In this document: piece after piece, positions 7,977 to 17,126 of the stretch | Layout: each line of letters begins with the position of its first letter | Numbering within the stretch: position 1 is the stretch's first letter | Origin: Lachnospiraceae bacterium UBA7182 | GTDB taxonomy: Bacteria > Bacillota > Clostridia > Lachnospirales > Lachnospiraceae | Assembly (NCBI GenBank): GCA_002491115.1 | Contig: DKVI01000074.1 | Coordinates: forward strand, 68,293 to 132,292 | DNA length: 64,000 nucleotides | Direction: 5' to 3' | The notes under the pieces: model-generated | Seen by the model: only the letters and a program-made list of their open reading frames with translations | The model's database searches: none | Told to the model about the DNA's origin: nothing | Program-made: the position numbers and the translations under genes

Positions 7977-9230
7977 ATGGCGGCAACTTTAAGCAATGAA
8001 GTAAAACAGGCACTTCAGGATATTTATTACAACGAGCGCACCGGTCGGGGCAAGGAAGCTTTTGCCCTGCTTGAGCGGGCTTCGGCGGCCGGGGACGGGG
8101 ATGCTACCTGTGTTCTGGCCAGATGTTACTGCGGACGGCAGTATGTGTGGGCAGGTCACGGTTTTCTGGAGGACGACGACAAAGCTATAGAGCTTCTTCA
8201 TAAGTCTGTGGAGCAGGGCAGCGCTTTGGGGGTGTTGGTGGCGCTTCGTACCGGGGAACTGACTCCTTCTGTGCAGAGGAAAATGCCCTTTGCCAACTTG
8301 CAGGAGGCTTTGGACGTGGCAACAGAGCTGGCGGAAGGCGGCGACGCCTTTTCTCAGTATGTGGTGGCCAATTCCTATTTCTGGTGGGATTTTCTGCGCA
8401 TTCAGGATAAAGGTGAAAATTCTTTCCCCAACCATGCGGCGTTTAAGGCGTACTTAAAGGAGAACATTTCCAGGTGTGAGGACTGGTTCTGGAAAGCTTT
8501 CCGGGGCGGTATGTATTTTGCCGCAAACAACCTGAACAAATATTATCGTGAGGGAGACGAGGACATCATCGCGCCTCAGCCGGAGAAGGCGAGGGATCTT
8601 TATAAGATCGGCGCCGAGGCCGGACATCCCATCATGCAGGCAATCTACGCCGACGATCTGACCGAGGAAGGAAGAAAAGAAGAGGCGCTTGACTGGTATA
8701 AAAGAGCCGCCGAGGGCGGACATCCGGGCGCATGGTATGATGTGGGACGGTGTTATTTTGACGGAGAGGGCGTGGAGCCGGATGACGCTTACGCCGTGGA
8801 ATGTTTTAAGAAAGAACTGGAAAAAAATCCCATCCACCAGGGCGCCTGCAATCTGCTGGGCAAGGCGTACTTTTTTGGAAGAGGCGTCTCTTTGGATTAT
8901 GATAAGGCGTACCGGTATTTATTTACGGCTTATGAGAAGCACGACAGCACATGGGGCGTATTCTATCTGGCCAAATTAAGCTTCAACGGCTGGGGGACTC
9001 CCCAGGATTATGGTAAGGCCATGGAGTTTATGAATAAAATGAGCTTTCAGAATCCGGAAGCGGACTATATGCGGGGCTTTATCTATGCCAGAGGCCTGGG
9101 CGGTGTGCCGGAGGATATCAAAAAAGGTGTGGAATATCTGAAAAAGGCCGGAAATTTCGACAAAGCCAAAGAAGAACTTCAGAATTATAAGAAGACTCTC
9201 TTCGGTAAGTGGGTTCGCCGGAAGAACTGA
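7977..9230 (+). CDS. Sel1-repeat (TPR-like) protein
   Basis: About 417 residues. The ATG at 7977 has AAGGAG 9 bases upstream; the frame stays open to a TTG at 7935, which lacks a good site. Helical Sel1-type repeats run through the protein, clearest in the C-terminal half (for example EALDWYKRAAEGGHPGAWY, then YFDGEGVEPDDAYAVEC, YFFGRGVSLDYDKAYRYL and GRGLGGVPEDIKKGVEYL-like units). Such solenoids bind other proteins. The last four codons run into a fragment that matches a GNAT gene (9216 onward), so the original 3' end may have been replaced. Partner unknown. Confidence 0.85.
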   Translation: MAATLSNEVKQALQDIYYNERTGRGKEAFALLERASAAGDGDATCVLARCYCGRQYVWAGHGFLEDDDKAIELLHKSVEQGSALGVLVALRTGELTPSVQRKMPFANLQEALDVATELAEGGDAFSQYVVANSYFWWDFLRIQDKGENSFPNHAAFKAYLKENISRCEDWFWKAFRGGMYFAANNLNKYYREGDEDIIAPQPEKARDLYKIGAEAGHPIMQAIYADDLTEEGRKEEALDWYKRAAEGGHPGAWYDVGRCYFDGEGVEPDDAYAVECFKKELEKNPIHQGACNLLGKAYFFGRGVSLDYDKAYRYLFTAYEKHDSTWGVFYLAKLSFNGWGTPQDYGKAMEFMNKMSFQNPEADYMRGFIYARGLGGVPEDIKKGVEYLKKAGNFDKAKEELQNYKKTLFGKWVRRKN

Positions 9231-9310
9231 TTCGTTTCGATATCGCAGACGGCAGCAGTTATGTATGTATTTATGGTGGCGAAATTGTCGGCATATTTTT
9301 ACAGGGAAAT
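9216..9310 (+). pseudogene. GNAT acetyltransferase gene fragment (partial duplicate of the gene at 10888)
   Basis: From 9216 the DNA aligns with 11006-11100 inside the intact GNAT gene: about 92 bases with only a handful of substitutions and a short gap near the end. Read in the GNAT frame it gives PEELIRFDIADGSSYVCIYG against PEELIRSDIAGGSSYVCIYD. No start or downstream half remains. The substitutions show that it is a diverged paralogue rather than a fresh copy. It lies directly before the AlbA_2 gene, whose other side carries the intact GNAT. Confidence 0.8.
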
Positions 9311-9366
9311 ATTCTGCTTTATCTTCACCTCTCAGATGTTTGTAGGGGGGCAAAGAAGGAGGTATG

Positions 9367-10821
9367 ATGACAGTTAAAGAAATTATTTGCGGTGAATCGA
9401 AGAAGGTCGAGTTCAAGGTAGGCTTGCCGAAAAACTCGGAGAAATATACGAAGACGGTAGCGGCCTATGCCAATACGCAGGGCGGCAAGCTCTTTTTCGG
9501 CGTGGTGGACGAGACACGGGAGATTGTCGGAATAGACGAATCCATCCTCTTTCAGACGATGGACAGCATTGCCAATGCCATCGCCGATTCCTGCGAGCCG
9601 CAGATCATCCCGGAGATTGAACCTTATACGATTGAAGACAAAACGATAATCATAGTGACGGTTACTCCGGAGCCACAAAGACCATACTATCTAAAATCCA
9701 AAGGTAAGGAGAATGGCACTTACATCCGTGTCGGAGCAACCACCCGTCTCGCCTCTCCGGAGAAGATCAAAGAACTGGAGATGGAAGGCGCAAAAATATC
9801 ATGGGATGAGCTTACCTGTGTCGGATACGAGGTTACTGAAAATGCCATCAAGAAGCTTTGCCGTAATATGAACATCCGCCGCAAGGAAATGCAGGAGCGC
9901 AAAGCATTTGCAGAGAAGTTGCCCACCGTGACGAGGACAAACCTTGAAAACTGGAAAGTGCTGAAGAAAACAAATGATGGGTATCTTGCATCCAATGCCT
10001 TTGTTTTGCTGACATCGGACTATTTTCCCTTTTCAAAGACACAGTGCGCTGTATTCAAGGGGACTGACCGCTCGGTGTTTTTGGATAAGAGGGAATATAC
10101 CGGCCCGATCTATATGCAGATTGAAGATGCCGTAAGTTTTGTTTTACGCAACATCAGACTCGGAGTCAAGATCGAGGGGCTGATAAGGAAAGAATCCTAC
10201 GAGCTGCCGATAGATGCCATCCGGGAAATGATCGTGAACGCACATTGTCATCGCAACCTGACAGATGAATCCTGTGTGCAGGTGGCGATTTATGATGACC
10301 GTCTGGAAGTGACATCGCCGGGAGGTCTTTATAATGGGCTGACCTTTGAAGAAGCTTTGCAGGGACACTCCAGGTTGAGAAACCGTGCCATTGCCAATGT
10401 ATTCAGCCAGATCGGACTGGTCGAGGCATGGGGAACCGGTCTCCAGCGGATACAGAATGCTGCAAAGGAATATGATCTTCCGGAGCCTGAGTTCGTCGAG
10501 ATGCCAGAGTCTTTCCGTGTAAATTTATACCGCAAGCCATTATCAATGCAGATCATCGGTAAAACATCGGTAGAATATCGGCAGAACATCGGTGATGAAT
10601 CGGCGGAGCGTCGGACTATCAACGATGTCATATTGAATGTCACCCAGCGCAGGATTGTGGAGATGCTGTCAGAGGATTCTGGGATGACCGGAGCAGTATT
10701 GGCGGAGCAGATTGGCATATCCAAGAGAAATATTGAGACCAATATCAAGAAACTGAAAGAGCTGGGCGTTCTAATCCGCCACGGATCATCCAAGGGCGGA
10801 TATTGGGAAGTCGTGAAATAA
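9367..10821 (+). CDS. AlbA_2 (Schlafen-type) / GHKL ATP-binding transcriptional regulator
   Basis: About 484 residues. Start chosen at the ATG at 9367, 4 bases after AAGGAGG (9356-9362); the ATG at 9364 is too close to it. Order of domains: AlbA_2 DNA-binding domain (~5-130; ESKKVEFKVGLP, YANTQGGKLFFGV, GTYIRVGATTRLA), a middle region, a HATPase_c_4 domain (~275-385; IREMIVNAHCHRNL, SPGGL, EAWGTGLQRI), and a C-terminal winged helix (~425-484; TGAVLAEQIGISKRNI). Family members are taken as putative ATP-dependent regulators and are frequent in defence regions. It stands between two related GNAT sequences, suggesting insertion or a recombined duplication. Confidence 0.88.
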   Translation: MTVKEIICGESKKVEFKVGLPKNSEKYTKTVAAYANTQGGKLFFGVVDETREIVGIDESILFQTMDSIANAIADSCEPQIIPEIEPYTIEDKTIIIVTVTPEPQRPYYLKSKGKENGTYIRVGATTRLASPEKIKELEMEGAKISWDELTCVGYEVTENAIKKLCRNMNIRRKEMQERKAFAEKLPTVTRTNLENWKVLKKTNDGYLASNAFVLLTSDYFPFSKTQCAVFKGTDRSVFLDKREYTGPIYMQIEDAVSFVLRNIRLGVKIEGLIRKESYELPIDAIREMIVNAHCHRNLTDESCVQVAIYDDRLEVTSPGGLYNGLTFEEALQGHSRLRNRAIANVFSQIGLVEAWGTGLQRIQNAAKEYDLPEPEFVEMPESFRVNLYRKPLSMQIIGKTSVEYRQNIGDESAERRTINDVILNVTQRRIVEMLSEDSGMTGAVLAEQIGISKRNIETNIKKLKELGVLIRHGSSKGGYWEVVK

Positions 10822-10843
10822 AAGCGAATTGGTTGTTCGCTTT
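10821..10843 (+). repeat. Perfect 8-bp hairpin between the AlbA_2 and GNAT genes
   Basis: AAAGCGAA, a 7-base loop, then TTCGCTTT, starting at the last base of the AlbA_2 stop codon. There is no T tract after it, so it is not a convincing terminator; it may limit read-through into the GNAT gene or protect the mRNA end. Confidence 0.5.
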
Positions 10844-10887
10844 AAATGGGCGTTGTAATAAATTATGTTGAAAGGACGGATACGAAT

Positions 10888-11382
10888 TTGGAAATACGGC
10901 ACGCTACAGAAAAAGACATCGGTCAGATGATGGAAATCTATCAATATGCCCGGCACTTTATGGCGGAACATGGGAATCCGAATCAATGGGGGCCGACAAA
11001 CTGGCCGCCGGAAGAACTGATTCGTTCCGATATCGCAGGCGGCAGCAGTTATGTATGTATTTACGATGGTGAAATTGTCGGTACATTTTTTTATACACAG
11101 GGAAAAGATGTGGAACCCGCTTACCGTATCATAGAGAACGGCGCATGGCTGGATGAAAGTCCCTATGGCGTCGTTCACCGGATAGCCGGAAACGGGAGTG
11201 TAAAAGGAATCGGGAGTTTTTGTATCAACTGGGCGTTTGCACAATGCGGCCATCTTCGCATGGATACACATACCGACAACCGGGTCATGCAAAATCTGCT
11301 GATAAAAAACGGTTTTGTTCATTGCGGAACCATCTATGTGGAAGAAGACGCTTATCCGAGGCTGGCGTACGAAAAACTGTAA
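10888..11382 (+). CDS. GNAT family N-acetyltransferase
   Basis: About 164 residues from the TTG at 10888 (AAAGGA at 10871-10876); an ATG at 10846 in frame has no ribosome site and overlaps the hairpin region. The protein begins LEIRHATEKDIGQMMEI, a standard GNAT first strand and helix, with an HRIAGNGSVKGIGSF acetyl-CoA loop region (RxxGxGxxKGIG) and a DNRVMQNLLIKNGF C-terminal motif. A diverged piece of a related gene lies at 9216-9310. Substrate unknown. Confidence 0.8.
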   Translation: MEIRHATEKDIGQMMEIYQYARHFMAEHGNPNQWGPTNWPPEELIRSDIAGGSSYVCIYDGEIVGTFFYTQGKDVEPAYRIIENGAWLDESPYGVVHRIAGNGSVKGIGSFCINWAFAQCGHLRMDTHTDNRVMQNLLIKNGFVHCGTIYVEEDAYPRLAYEKL

Positions 11383-11450
11383 AATCAGAGGATGTAACCG
11401 GAGTATGCAGATACAGGGAACAAGAAGTCTTACACCATAGTTGATTTTTC

Positions 11451-11479
11451 TTGAGAAACGCAGCCTTATATGCTATATT
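11451..11479 (+). promoter_or_regulatory. Candidate promoter for the KAP NTPase gene
   Basis: TTGAGA, exactly 17 bases, TATATT (11474-11479). The predicted transcript starts near 11486, giving a leader of about 34 bases. It suggests that the KAP gene has its own promoter. Confidence 0.6.
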
Positions 11480-11519
11480 AAAAATTGATATGAACACAGA
11501 AAGAAACGGTGTGTGAAGG

Positions 11520-13727
11520 ATGTACTATTCAGATAAACCTATCGATTCAAAGGACAACGATCAGCTTGGCAGAGGTGGTTTTGCTGCATTGTTGGCACAG
11601 TCGCTTTTAAATTTGAACATGCAAGACACTTTTACGGTTGGTCTTTTTGGCAAATGGGGCACTGGCAAGACGTCTATTGTCAATATAATGCTCAGTGAAA
11701 TAGATGAGCAACAAAAAGATTGTCCTGAAAGCGAAAAACTCATTGTCGTACATTTTGAACCATGGAATTTTTCCAATACCGACCAGCTTCTGTCACAGTT
11801 TTTTATTCGGCTATCTGGCGAGTTCCGAAGCAAGGGTGATGAACGATTAGCGAAAATAGGAGAGGCATTGGAAACATATTCAGACGCATTTGATCTTTTA
11901 AGTGCGGTTCCCCTCGCTGGTAGCTTGTTGGGCTTCCTTGGAAAAAAGGGCGCTGAGGCAGCAGGAAGTAAATTGAAAAAAGGCAGCGATGAAAAAGATA
12001 TTTCAAAACAAAAAGAACTTGTTATTAAACTCCTTCAAGAACAATCTAACAGGATACTGGTAGTAATTGATGATATTGATCGTCTGAGTAACGAACAAAT
12101 CAGGCAAGTTTTTCAACTGGTGACATCCGTAGCCAGTTTTCCTAATACAATATACCTTTTAGTTTTTGATAAGGATATCGTGGTCAAAGCATTGGAAAAG
12201 GTGCAGGAAGGGAGCGGTAGGGATTATTTGGAGAAGATAATCCAAATGCCAATTCAGATACCGGATATTAAACCCGCCAAACTCAGGCAAGTATTGCTGG
12301 ATCGGCTTAATACAATTTTATCTAAACATGAAGAAACTGGGTTTCAAAAAAATCATTGGCAGAAGTTATACGGGCCATGCGTCACTCCGTTTGTGGACAG
12401 CCTTCGCACGATAAACCGCCTGTGTAATGCGGTTCAGTTTAAACTTTCGAGTATAGCAACAGAAATTGATTTCGCAGATATTGTTGCAATATCCGCACTT
12501 GAAATCCAGTATCCTGAAGTATATGAATGGGTCAAAGAGCATAAATCTCTCATTACAGGGGAATTTGATTTGTCTGCAATTCAAGAAAAAAATAAAACAC
12601 AGAAGGAATTGAAAGATTTTTACACCGCAGATATTAAATCATTGTTGCAGGAAAAAGGCCACTCAACTGTAACCGATAGACAAGTGGATGTAATTATTGA
12701 GTTCCTTTCCTGGTTGTTCCCTTATTTCGGACAGAAAATCGGAGAAATACATGAAGTATATGATTTAAATGCATTCCGAAAGAATAATCAAATTGCGCAC
12801 CCTGAAAAGTTTCATCGATATTTTAGCTTGGATTTGGACGAAGTTACTATAAGGAAATCCGAAATATTGAAGGCCGTTTTTGAAGCTGACTGTGAAGCAC
12901 TTATTAAAACTTTACTGGAAAAAGAAGAAAAGGGTGATAGCTATGAGTTCCTGGAGGAAATTAGGGCTTTGTCCTCCGAGCTTTCGGCAGACAGGGCAGA
13001 AATAATTATAGCTGCCTTACTTACCGCATCACCTCATCTGGATGCCCCATCTCAAAAGAATTTTCTGCTCTTGCCAGCGAGCGCTCTGGCTGAGCATATG
13101 GTGATTGAGTTATTGAATATCATAGATTCCTCAAACAGACTTCAGTTTATCAGCGATATTATATCTGATGCTGATTTATCTGTTTTGCAATCAGTTGCCA
13201 GTGTTATCAACATGCTCGAATCAGCATACGGCAGGTTGACTGCAAATAGCGAAGAACAAGGCTACAAGAAAGTGATCACATTGGAAGAACTGATAGAAGT
13301 TGAATCTACATTTTCAGAAAAAGTCAAGCATGTTTTAGCGGAACACAGTTTATTTGATTTTGACACATGGCAAACAGTTTGTTATCTAATGGAATGTTTT
13401 GCTCCGGACTATACAAAAGTATATCTTGAAACTGAATTAAAAGAAGACTCAAATATTGCGCAATATTTATCCGATTCTGTAAAAGCTTGGGTTGGCACTG
13501 GAACAGAATATGAAATAACTGACGCTTATAAAAAATATTTAACCAAAAAACGTGTTCTTCAAGCCATAGAATCGTTAAGGCAGTCTGGAACATTATTTTC
13601 GATGCCCGAAGATGTTCAAAGAAAGTGTTGCGCATTCTATCTTGATGCTACAACAGCAGAAAAAAATTATCGTGGTAATATCCCTGAAATTACCGTAAAC
13701 AAATTATTGTCCCAATGGACACAATAG
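11520..13727 (+). CDS. KAP family P-loop NTPase
   Basis: 735 residues. It begins with the family's SDKPIDS…LGR entry motif, then Walker A at ~42-50 (LFGKWGTGKTS), HFEPWNF near 80, and Walker B at ~178-186 (VVIDDIDRLS), with sensor-like SFPNTIYLLVFDKDIV after it. KAP NTPases often carry two membrane helices inserted in the P-loop domain; here a LLSAVPLAGSLLGFLG segment near 125-140 could be one. Members occur in anti-phage gene clusters. It is read toward the restriction operon but is separated from it by a 155-base gap with a possible promoter, so it may be an independent defence gene. The C-terminal ~400 residues are not recognised. Confidence 0.85.
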   Translation: MYYSDKPIDSKDNDQLGRGGFAALLAQSLLNLNMQDTFTVGLFGKWGTGKTSIVNIMLSEIDEQQKDCPESEKLIVVHFEPWNFSNTDQLLSQFFIRLSGEFRSKGDERLAKIGEALETYSDAFDLLSAVPLAGSLLGFLGKKGAEAAGSKLKKGSDEKDISKQKELVIKLLQEQSNRILVVIDDIDRLSNEQIRQVFQLVTSVASFPNTIYLLVFDKDIVVKALEKVQEGSGRDYLEKIIQMPIQIPDIKPAKLRQVLLDRLNTILSKHEETGFQKNHWQKLYGPCVTPFVDSLRTINRLCNAVQFKLSSIATEIDFADIVAISALEIQYPEVYEWVKEHKSLITGEFDLSAIQEKNKTQKELKDFYTADIKSLLQEKGHSTVTDRQVDVIIEFLSWLFPYFGQKIGEIHEVYDLNAFRKNNQIAHPEKFHRYFSLDLDEVTIRKSEILKAVFEADCEALIKTLLEKEEKGDSYEFLEEIRALSSELSADRAEIIIAALLTASPHLDAPSQKNFLLLPASALAEHMVIELLNIIDSSNRLQFISDIISDADLSVLQSVASVINMLESAYGRLTANSEEQGYKKVITLEELIEVESTFSEKVKHVLAEHSLFDFDTWQTVCYLMECFAPDYTKVYLETELKEDSNIAQYLSDSVKAWVGTGTEYEITDAYKKYLTKKRVLQAIESLRQSGTLFSMPEDVQRKCCAFYLDATTAEKNYRGNIPEITVNKLLSQWTQ

Positions 13728-13740
13728 TTAAAAACCAATT

Positions 13741-13768
13741 TTGACTTGTATTACTGTACAGGCATAGT
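13741..13768 (+). promoter_or_regulatory. Possible promoter for the type III-like operon
   Basis: TTGACT at 13741-13746 followed, after 16 bases, by CATAGT. The -35 is good, the -10 poor. It is the best candidate in the gap between the KAP gene and the helicase gene. Confidence 0.35.
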
Positions 13769-13882
13769 GAGGATACCCACAATATTCCACAGCTTTGTGC
13801 GCTTTTTTCGTGACAGTATCTGTCGAAGACATGGTCTTTAAAGTATGGGCAAAGTATTGCAATTGGAAAGGGGTAGCTTGTG

Positions 13883-16800
13883 ATGAAAATATTTGACAAT
13901 ATCACAGATATCGTCCGTGATGACTTGAAAAAGACGATCAAACGAGGCAGTAAAGTTTCCATAGCGGCAGCCTGCTTTTCCATGTATGCGTACAAAGAGC
14001 TGAAAAGCCAGCTGGAGCAAGTAGATGAATTCCGGTTTATCTTCACCTCTCCGACCTTTGTTCAAGAACGCGCTGAAAAGCAAAAACGGGAATTCTATAT
14101 TCCAAGGCTCAGCAGGGAGACCAGTCTGTATGGAACAGAATTTGAAATCAAACTGCGCAATGAAATGACGGGGCGGGCGATTGCCAGGGAATGTGCTGAC
14201 TGGATCAAGTACAAGGCTACCTTCAAATCCAATGTTACCGGAGAAAATATGGGCGGATTTATGACGGTCGAATCCCCTGTGGAGCAGACCGCCTATATGC
14301 CCTTGAATGGATTTACCACTGTGGATATCGGTTGTGAACGCGGCAACAACAGCTATAACATGGTCAACCGGATGGAAGCACCATTTTCTACCCAGTATAT
14401 GCAATTGTTTGAAACACTTTGGAATGACCGTGAGAAGATGCAGGACGTGACGGAGATGATCATTTCCAACATCAGTACGGCCTATAATGAAAACTCGCCG
14501 GAGTTTATCTACTTCATGACACTGTACCATGTTTTCAGCGAGTTTTTGAACGATATTTCCGAGGATGTCCTGCCCAATGAGGCGACAGGGTTCAGGCAGA
14601 GCAAGGTCTGGAGTATGCTCTATGACTTCCAGCGGGATGCTGTTCTTGCCATTATCAACAAGCTGGAGCAGTATAACGGCTGTATCCTGGCGGACAGTGT
14701 AGGTTTGGGCAAGACTTTTACCGCTCTTGCCGTTATCAAATATTACGAAAACAGGAACAAATCAGTACTTGTTCTCTGCCCCAAGAAGCTGGCGGAGAAC
14801 TGGAACACCTATAAAGACAACTATGTCAATAATCCTATTGCCACTGACCGGCTTAACTATGACGTGTTGTTTCATACAGACTTGTCCCGCTCCGGCGGCA
14901 CATCCAACGGGCTTGACCTTGACCGGTTGAACTGGGGAAACTATGATCTTGTTGTTATTGACGAATCTCACAATTTCCGCAATGGTGCCGGAACCCATGC
15001 CAACACCCAGGAGAACCGTTACATAAAGTTGATGGACAAGGTGATCCGTGCAGGCGTTCGGACGAAGGTGCTGATGTTATCTGCTACTCCGGTCAACAAT
15101 CGCTTTACCGATCTGAAGAATCAGCTTGCTATTGCCTATGAGGGAAATCCGGACTTCATCAACGAAAAGCTGGATACGAAAAAGCCTATCGATGAAATTT
15201 TCCGTCAAGCCCAGAAAGCATTCAATGCTTGGAGCAAACTTGACCCGGAGGTGCGCACTACGGACGCGTTACTCCGTACACTGGATTTTGACTTTTTTGA
15301 GCTTTTGGACAGCGTAACGATTGCCCGCTCTCGGCGGCACATTGAAAAATATTATGATACGACGGCAATCGGTCAGTTCCCGCAACGGCTGAAGCCAATT
15401 TCGCTTCGCCCCAGCATGACCGATCTGTCCAGCGCCATCAACTACAATCAAATATTTGAACTGCTGGCCCAATTGAGCCTTTGCATTTATACGCCTTCAA
15501 ACTATATTTTTCCAAGCAAGATTGCAAAGTACATTGATTTGACCCATAACAAAGGTAATAACCTCACTCAGCAGGGGCGTGAGCAGGGTATACGGCGGCT
15601 GATGAGTATCAACCTCTTAAAACGACTGGAAAGCTCCGTGTACTCGTTTTACCTGACGCTCACCCGGATTTTTGACCTGATCACCGGCACGATCAAAGCC
15701 ATTGATGACTTTGAAAAATACGGCAGAGCCGACATTGATATGGTCGAAGCGTCTGAAGATGACTTTGATATGGAAGATGGCAGCACCGATTACTTCACCG
15801 TGGGCAAAAAGGTGAAGATCGATCTGGCCGATATGGATTACAAAACATGGCGTACAGAATTGCAACAGGATGCAGAGAATCTTGAGTTATTGAGCTTGAT
15901 GATAGCCGATATCACGCCGGAACATGACCTGAAACTTCAAACTCTTCTGAAATTGTTGGACGAAAAAATACATAGCCCCATTAATGTTGGTAACAAAAAA
16001 GTGCTGATCTTTTCGGCGTTCTCCGACACAGCGGAGTATTTGTATGGTCAGATAGCAGGTTATGTCAAGTCAAAATACGGGCTGGATACTGCCGTTATCA
16101 CCGGAACTATTGACGGAAAAACGACTATTAGAGGACTGAAGGCTACCCTGAATAATGTGTTGACCTGCTTTTCACCCATCTCCAAAGGGCGGGATGTGCT
16201 GATGCCGGGCAGTACAAAAGAAATCGATATTCTGATCGCTACCGACTGCATTTCCGAAGGCCAGAATTTGCAGGATTGTGACTATCTGGTCAATTACGAC
16301 ATCCACTGGAACCCCGTTCGCATTATCCAGCGTTTTGGACGGATCGACCGCATCGGCAGCAAGAACAAGGTGATCCAACTGGTGAACTTCTGGCCGGATA
16401 TGACGCTGGACGAGTACATCAACCTGAAATCCCGCGTGGAGACCCGGATGAAGATTTCTGTTATGACTTCCACCGGCGATGACGATTTAATCAACCCGGA
16501 AGAAAAAGGCGACCTGGAATACCGGAAGCAGCAGTTAAAGCGGCTCCAGGAGGAGGTGGTGGATATTGAAGATATGTCCACTGGCATTTCCATTATGGAT
16601 CTGGGGCTGAACGAGTTCCGGCTGGATCTGCTGGATTACATCAAAACACACGGCGACCTGGCGAAAAAGCCCAAGGGACTCCACGCAGTGGTTCCCGCAA
16701 CAGAAGAAAACCCGGAGGGTGTGATCTTTGTCCTGCGCAACATCAACAACAGTGTCAATATTGATAATCAGAATCGTATCCATCCTTTTTACATGGTCTA

Positions 16801-17113
16801 TATCAGTATAGAGGGAGAGGTAATCTGCGATTATTTGAATCCCAAAAAGCTGCTGGATACCGTCCGGCTACTGTGCAGAGGCAGATCGGAACCAATCATG
16901 CCGCTGTGTGCAAAATTCAACGAGGAAACCGATGACGGAAGGAATATGAAAGAAGTGTCACAGCTTCTTTCTGATGCAATCAATTCTATTATAGACGCGA
17001 AAGAAGAGAGCGATATTGACAGCCTGTTCTCCGCCGGCGGCACATCTGTCCTGGTGAATGCGGTGTCTGGGCTGGATGATTTTGAGTTGATCTGCTTCCT
17101 GGTCGTCAAGTAA
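13883..17113 (+). CDS. PLD-like/SF2 helicase of an expanded type III-like restriction system
   Basis: About 1076 residues (ATG at 13883, AAAGGGG 9 bases upstream; GTG at 13880 possible). The first ~170 residues resemble the phospholipase-D-like domain found in front of some SF2 helicases, but no HxKxxxxD catalytic motif is seen. The helicase core has Walker A (ADSVGLGKTFTAL, ~273-283), DESH box (VIDESHNFRNG, ~358), SATP (LSATPVNNRF, ~398) and motif VI (QRFGRIDRIGSKN, ~815), an SNF2/RapA-like arrangement. It heads an operon with DUF4391, a small protein, Mod, YhcG and Res genes and presumably remodels or translocates along DNA for that system. Its exact role is unknown. Confidence 0.85.
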   Translation: MKIFDNITDIVRDDLKKTIKRGSKVSIAAACFSMYAYKELKSQLEQVDEFRFIFTSPTFVQERAEKQKREFYIPRLSRETSLYGTEFEIKLRNEMTGRAIARECADWIKYKATFKSNVTGENMGGFMTVESPVEQTAYMPLNGFTTVDIGCERGNNSYNMVNRMEAPFSTQYMQLFETLWNDREKMQDVTEMIISNISTAYNENSPEFIYFMTLYHVFSEFLNDISEDVLPNEATGFRQSKVWSMLYDFQRDAVLAIINKLEQYNGCILADSVGLGKTFTALAVIKYYENRNKSVLVLCPKKLAENWNTYKDNYVNNPIATDRLNYDVLFHTDLSRSGGTSNGLDLDRLNWGNYDLVVIDESHNFRNGAGTHANTQENRYIKLMDKVIRAGVRTKVLMLSATPVNNRFTDLKNQLAIAYEGNPDFINEKLDTKKPIDEIFRQAQKAFNAWSKLDPEVRTTDALLRTLDFDFFELLDSVTIARSRRHIEKYYDTTAIGQFPQRLKPISLRPSMTDLSSAINYNQIFELLAQLSLCIYTPSNYIFPSKIAKYIDLTHNKGNNLTQQGREQGIRRLMSINLLKRLESSVYSFYLTLTRIFDLITGTIKAIDDFEKYGRADIDMVEASEDDFDMEDGSTDYFTVGKKVKIDLADMDYKTWRTELQQDAENLELLSLMIADITPEHDLKLQTLLKLLDEKIHSPINVGNKKVLIFSAFSDTAEYLYGQIAGYVKSKYGLDTAVITGTIDGKTTIRGLKATLNNVLTCFSPISKGRDVLMPGSTKEIDILIATDCISEGQNLQDCDYLVNYDIHWNPVRIIQRFGRIDRIGSKNKVIQLVNFWPDMTLDEYINLKSRVETRMKISVMTSTGDDDLINPEEKGDLEYRKQQLKRLQEEVVDIEDMSTGISIMDLGLNEFRLDLLDYIKTHGDLAKKPKGLHAVVPATEENPEGVIFVLRNINNSVNIDNQNRIHPFYMVYISIEGEVICDYLNPKKLLDTVRLLCRGRSEPIMPLCAKFNEETDDGRNMKEVSQLLSDAINSIIDAKEESDIDSLFSAGGTSVLVNAVSGLDDFELICFLVVK

Positions 17114-17126
17114 GGAGGTGCAGTCC

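Noticed and set aside
10821..10843. Hairpin after the AlbA_2 gene as a terminator
   Set aside because: The stem is perfect but no T run follows, so it is listed only as a hairpin.
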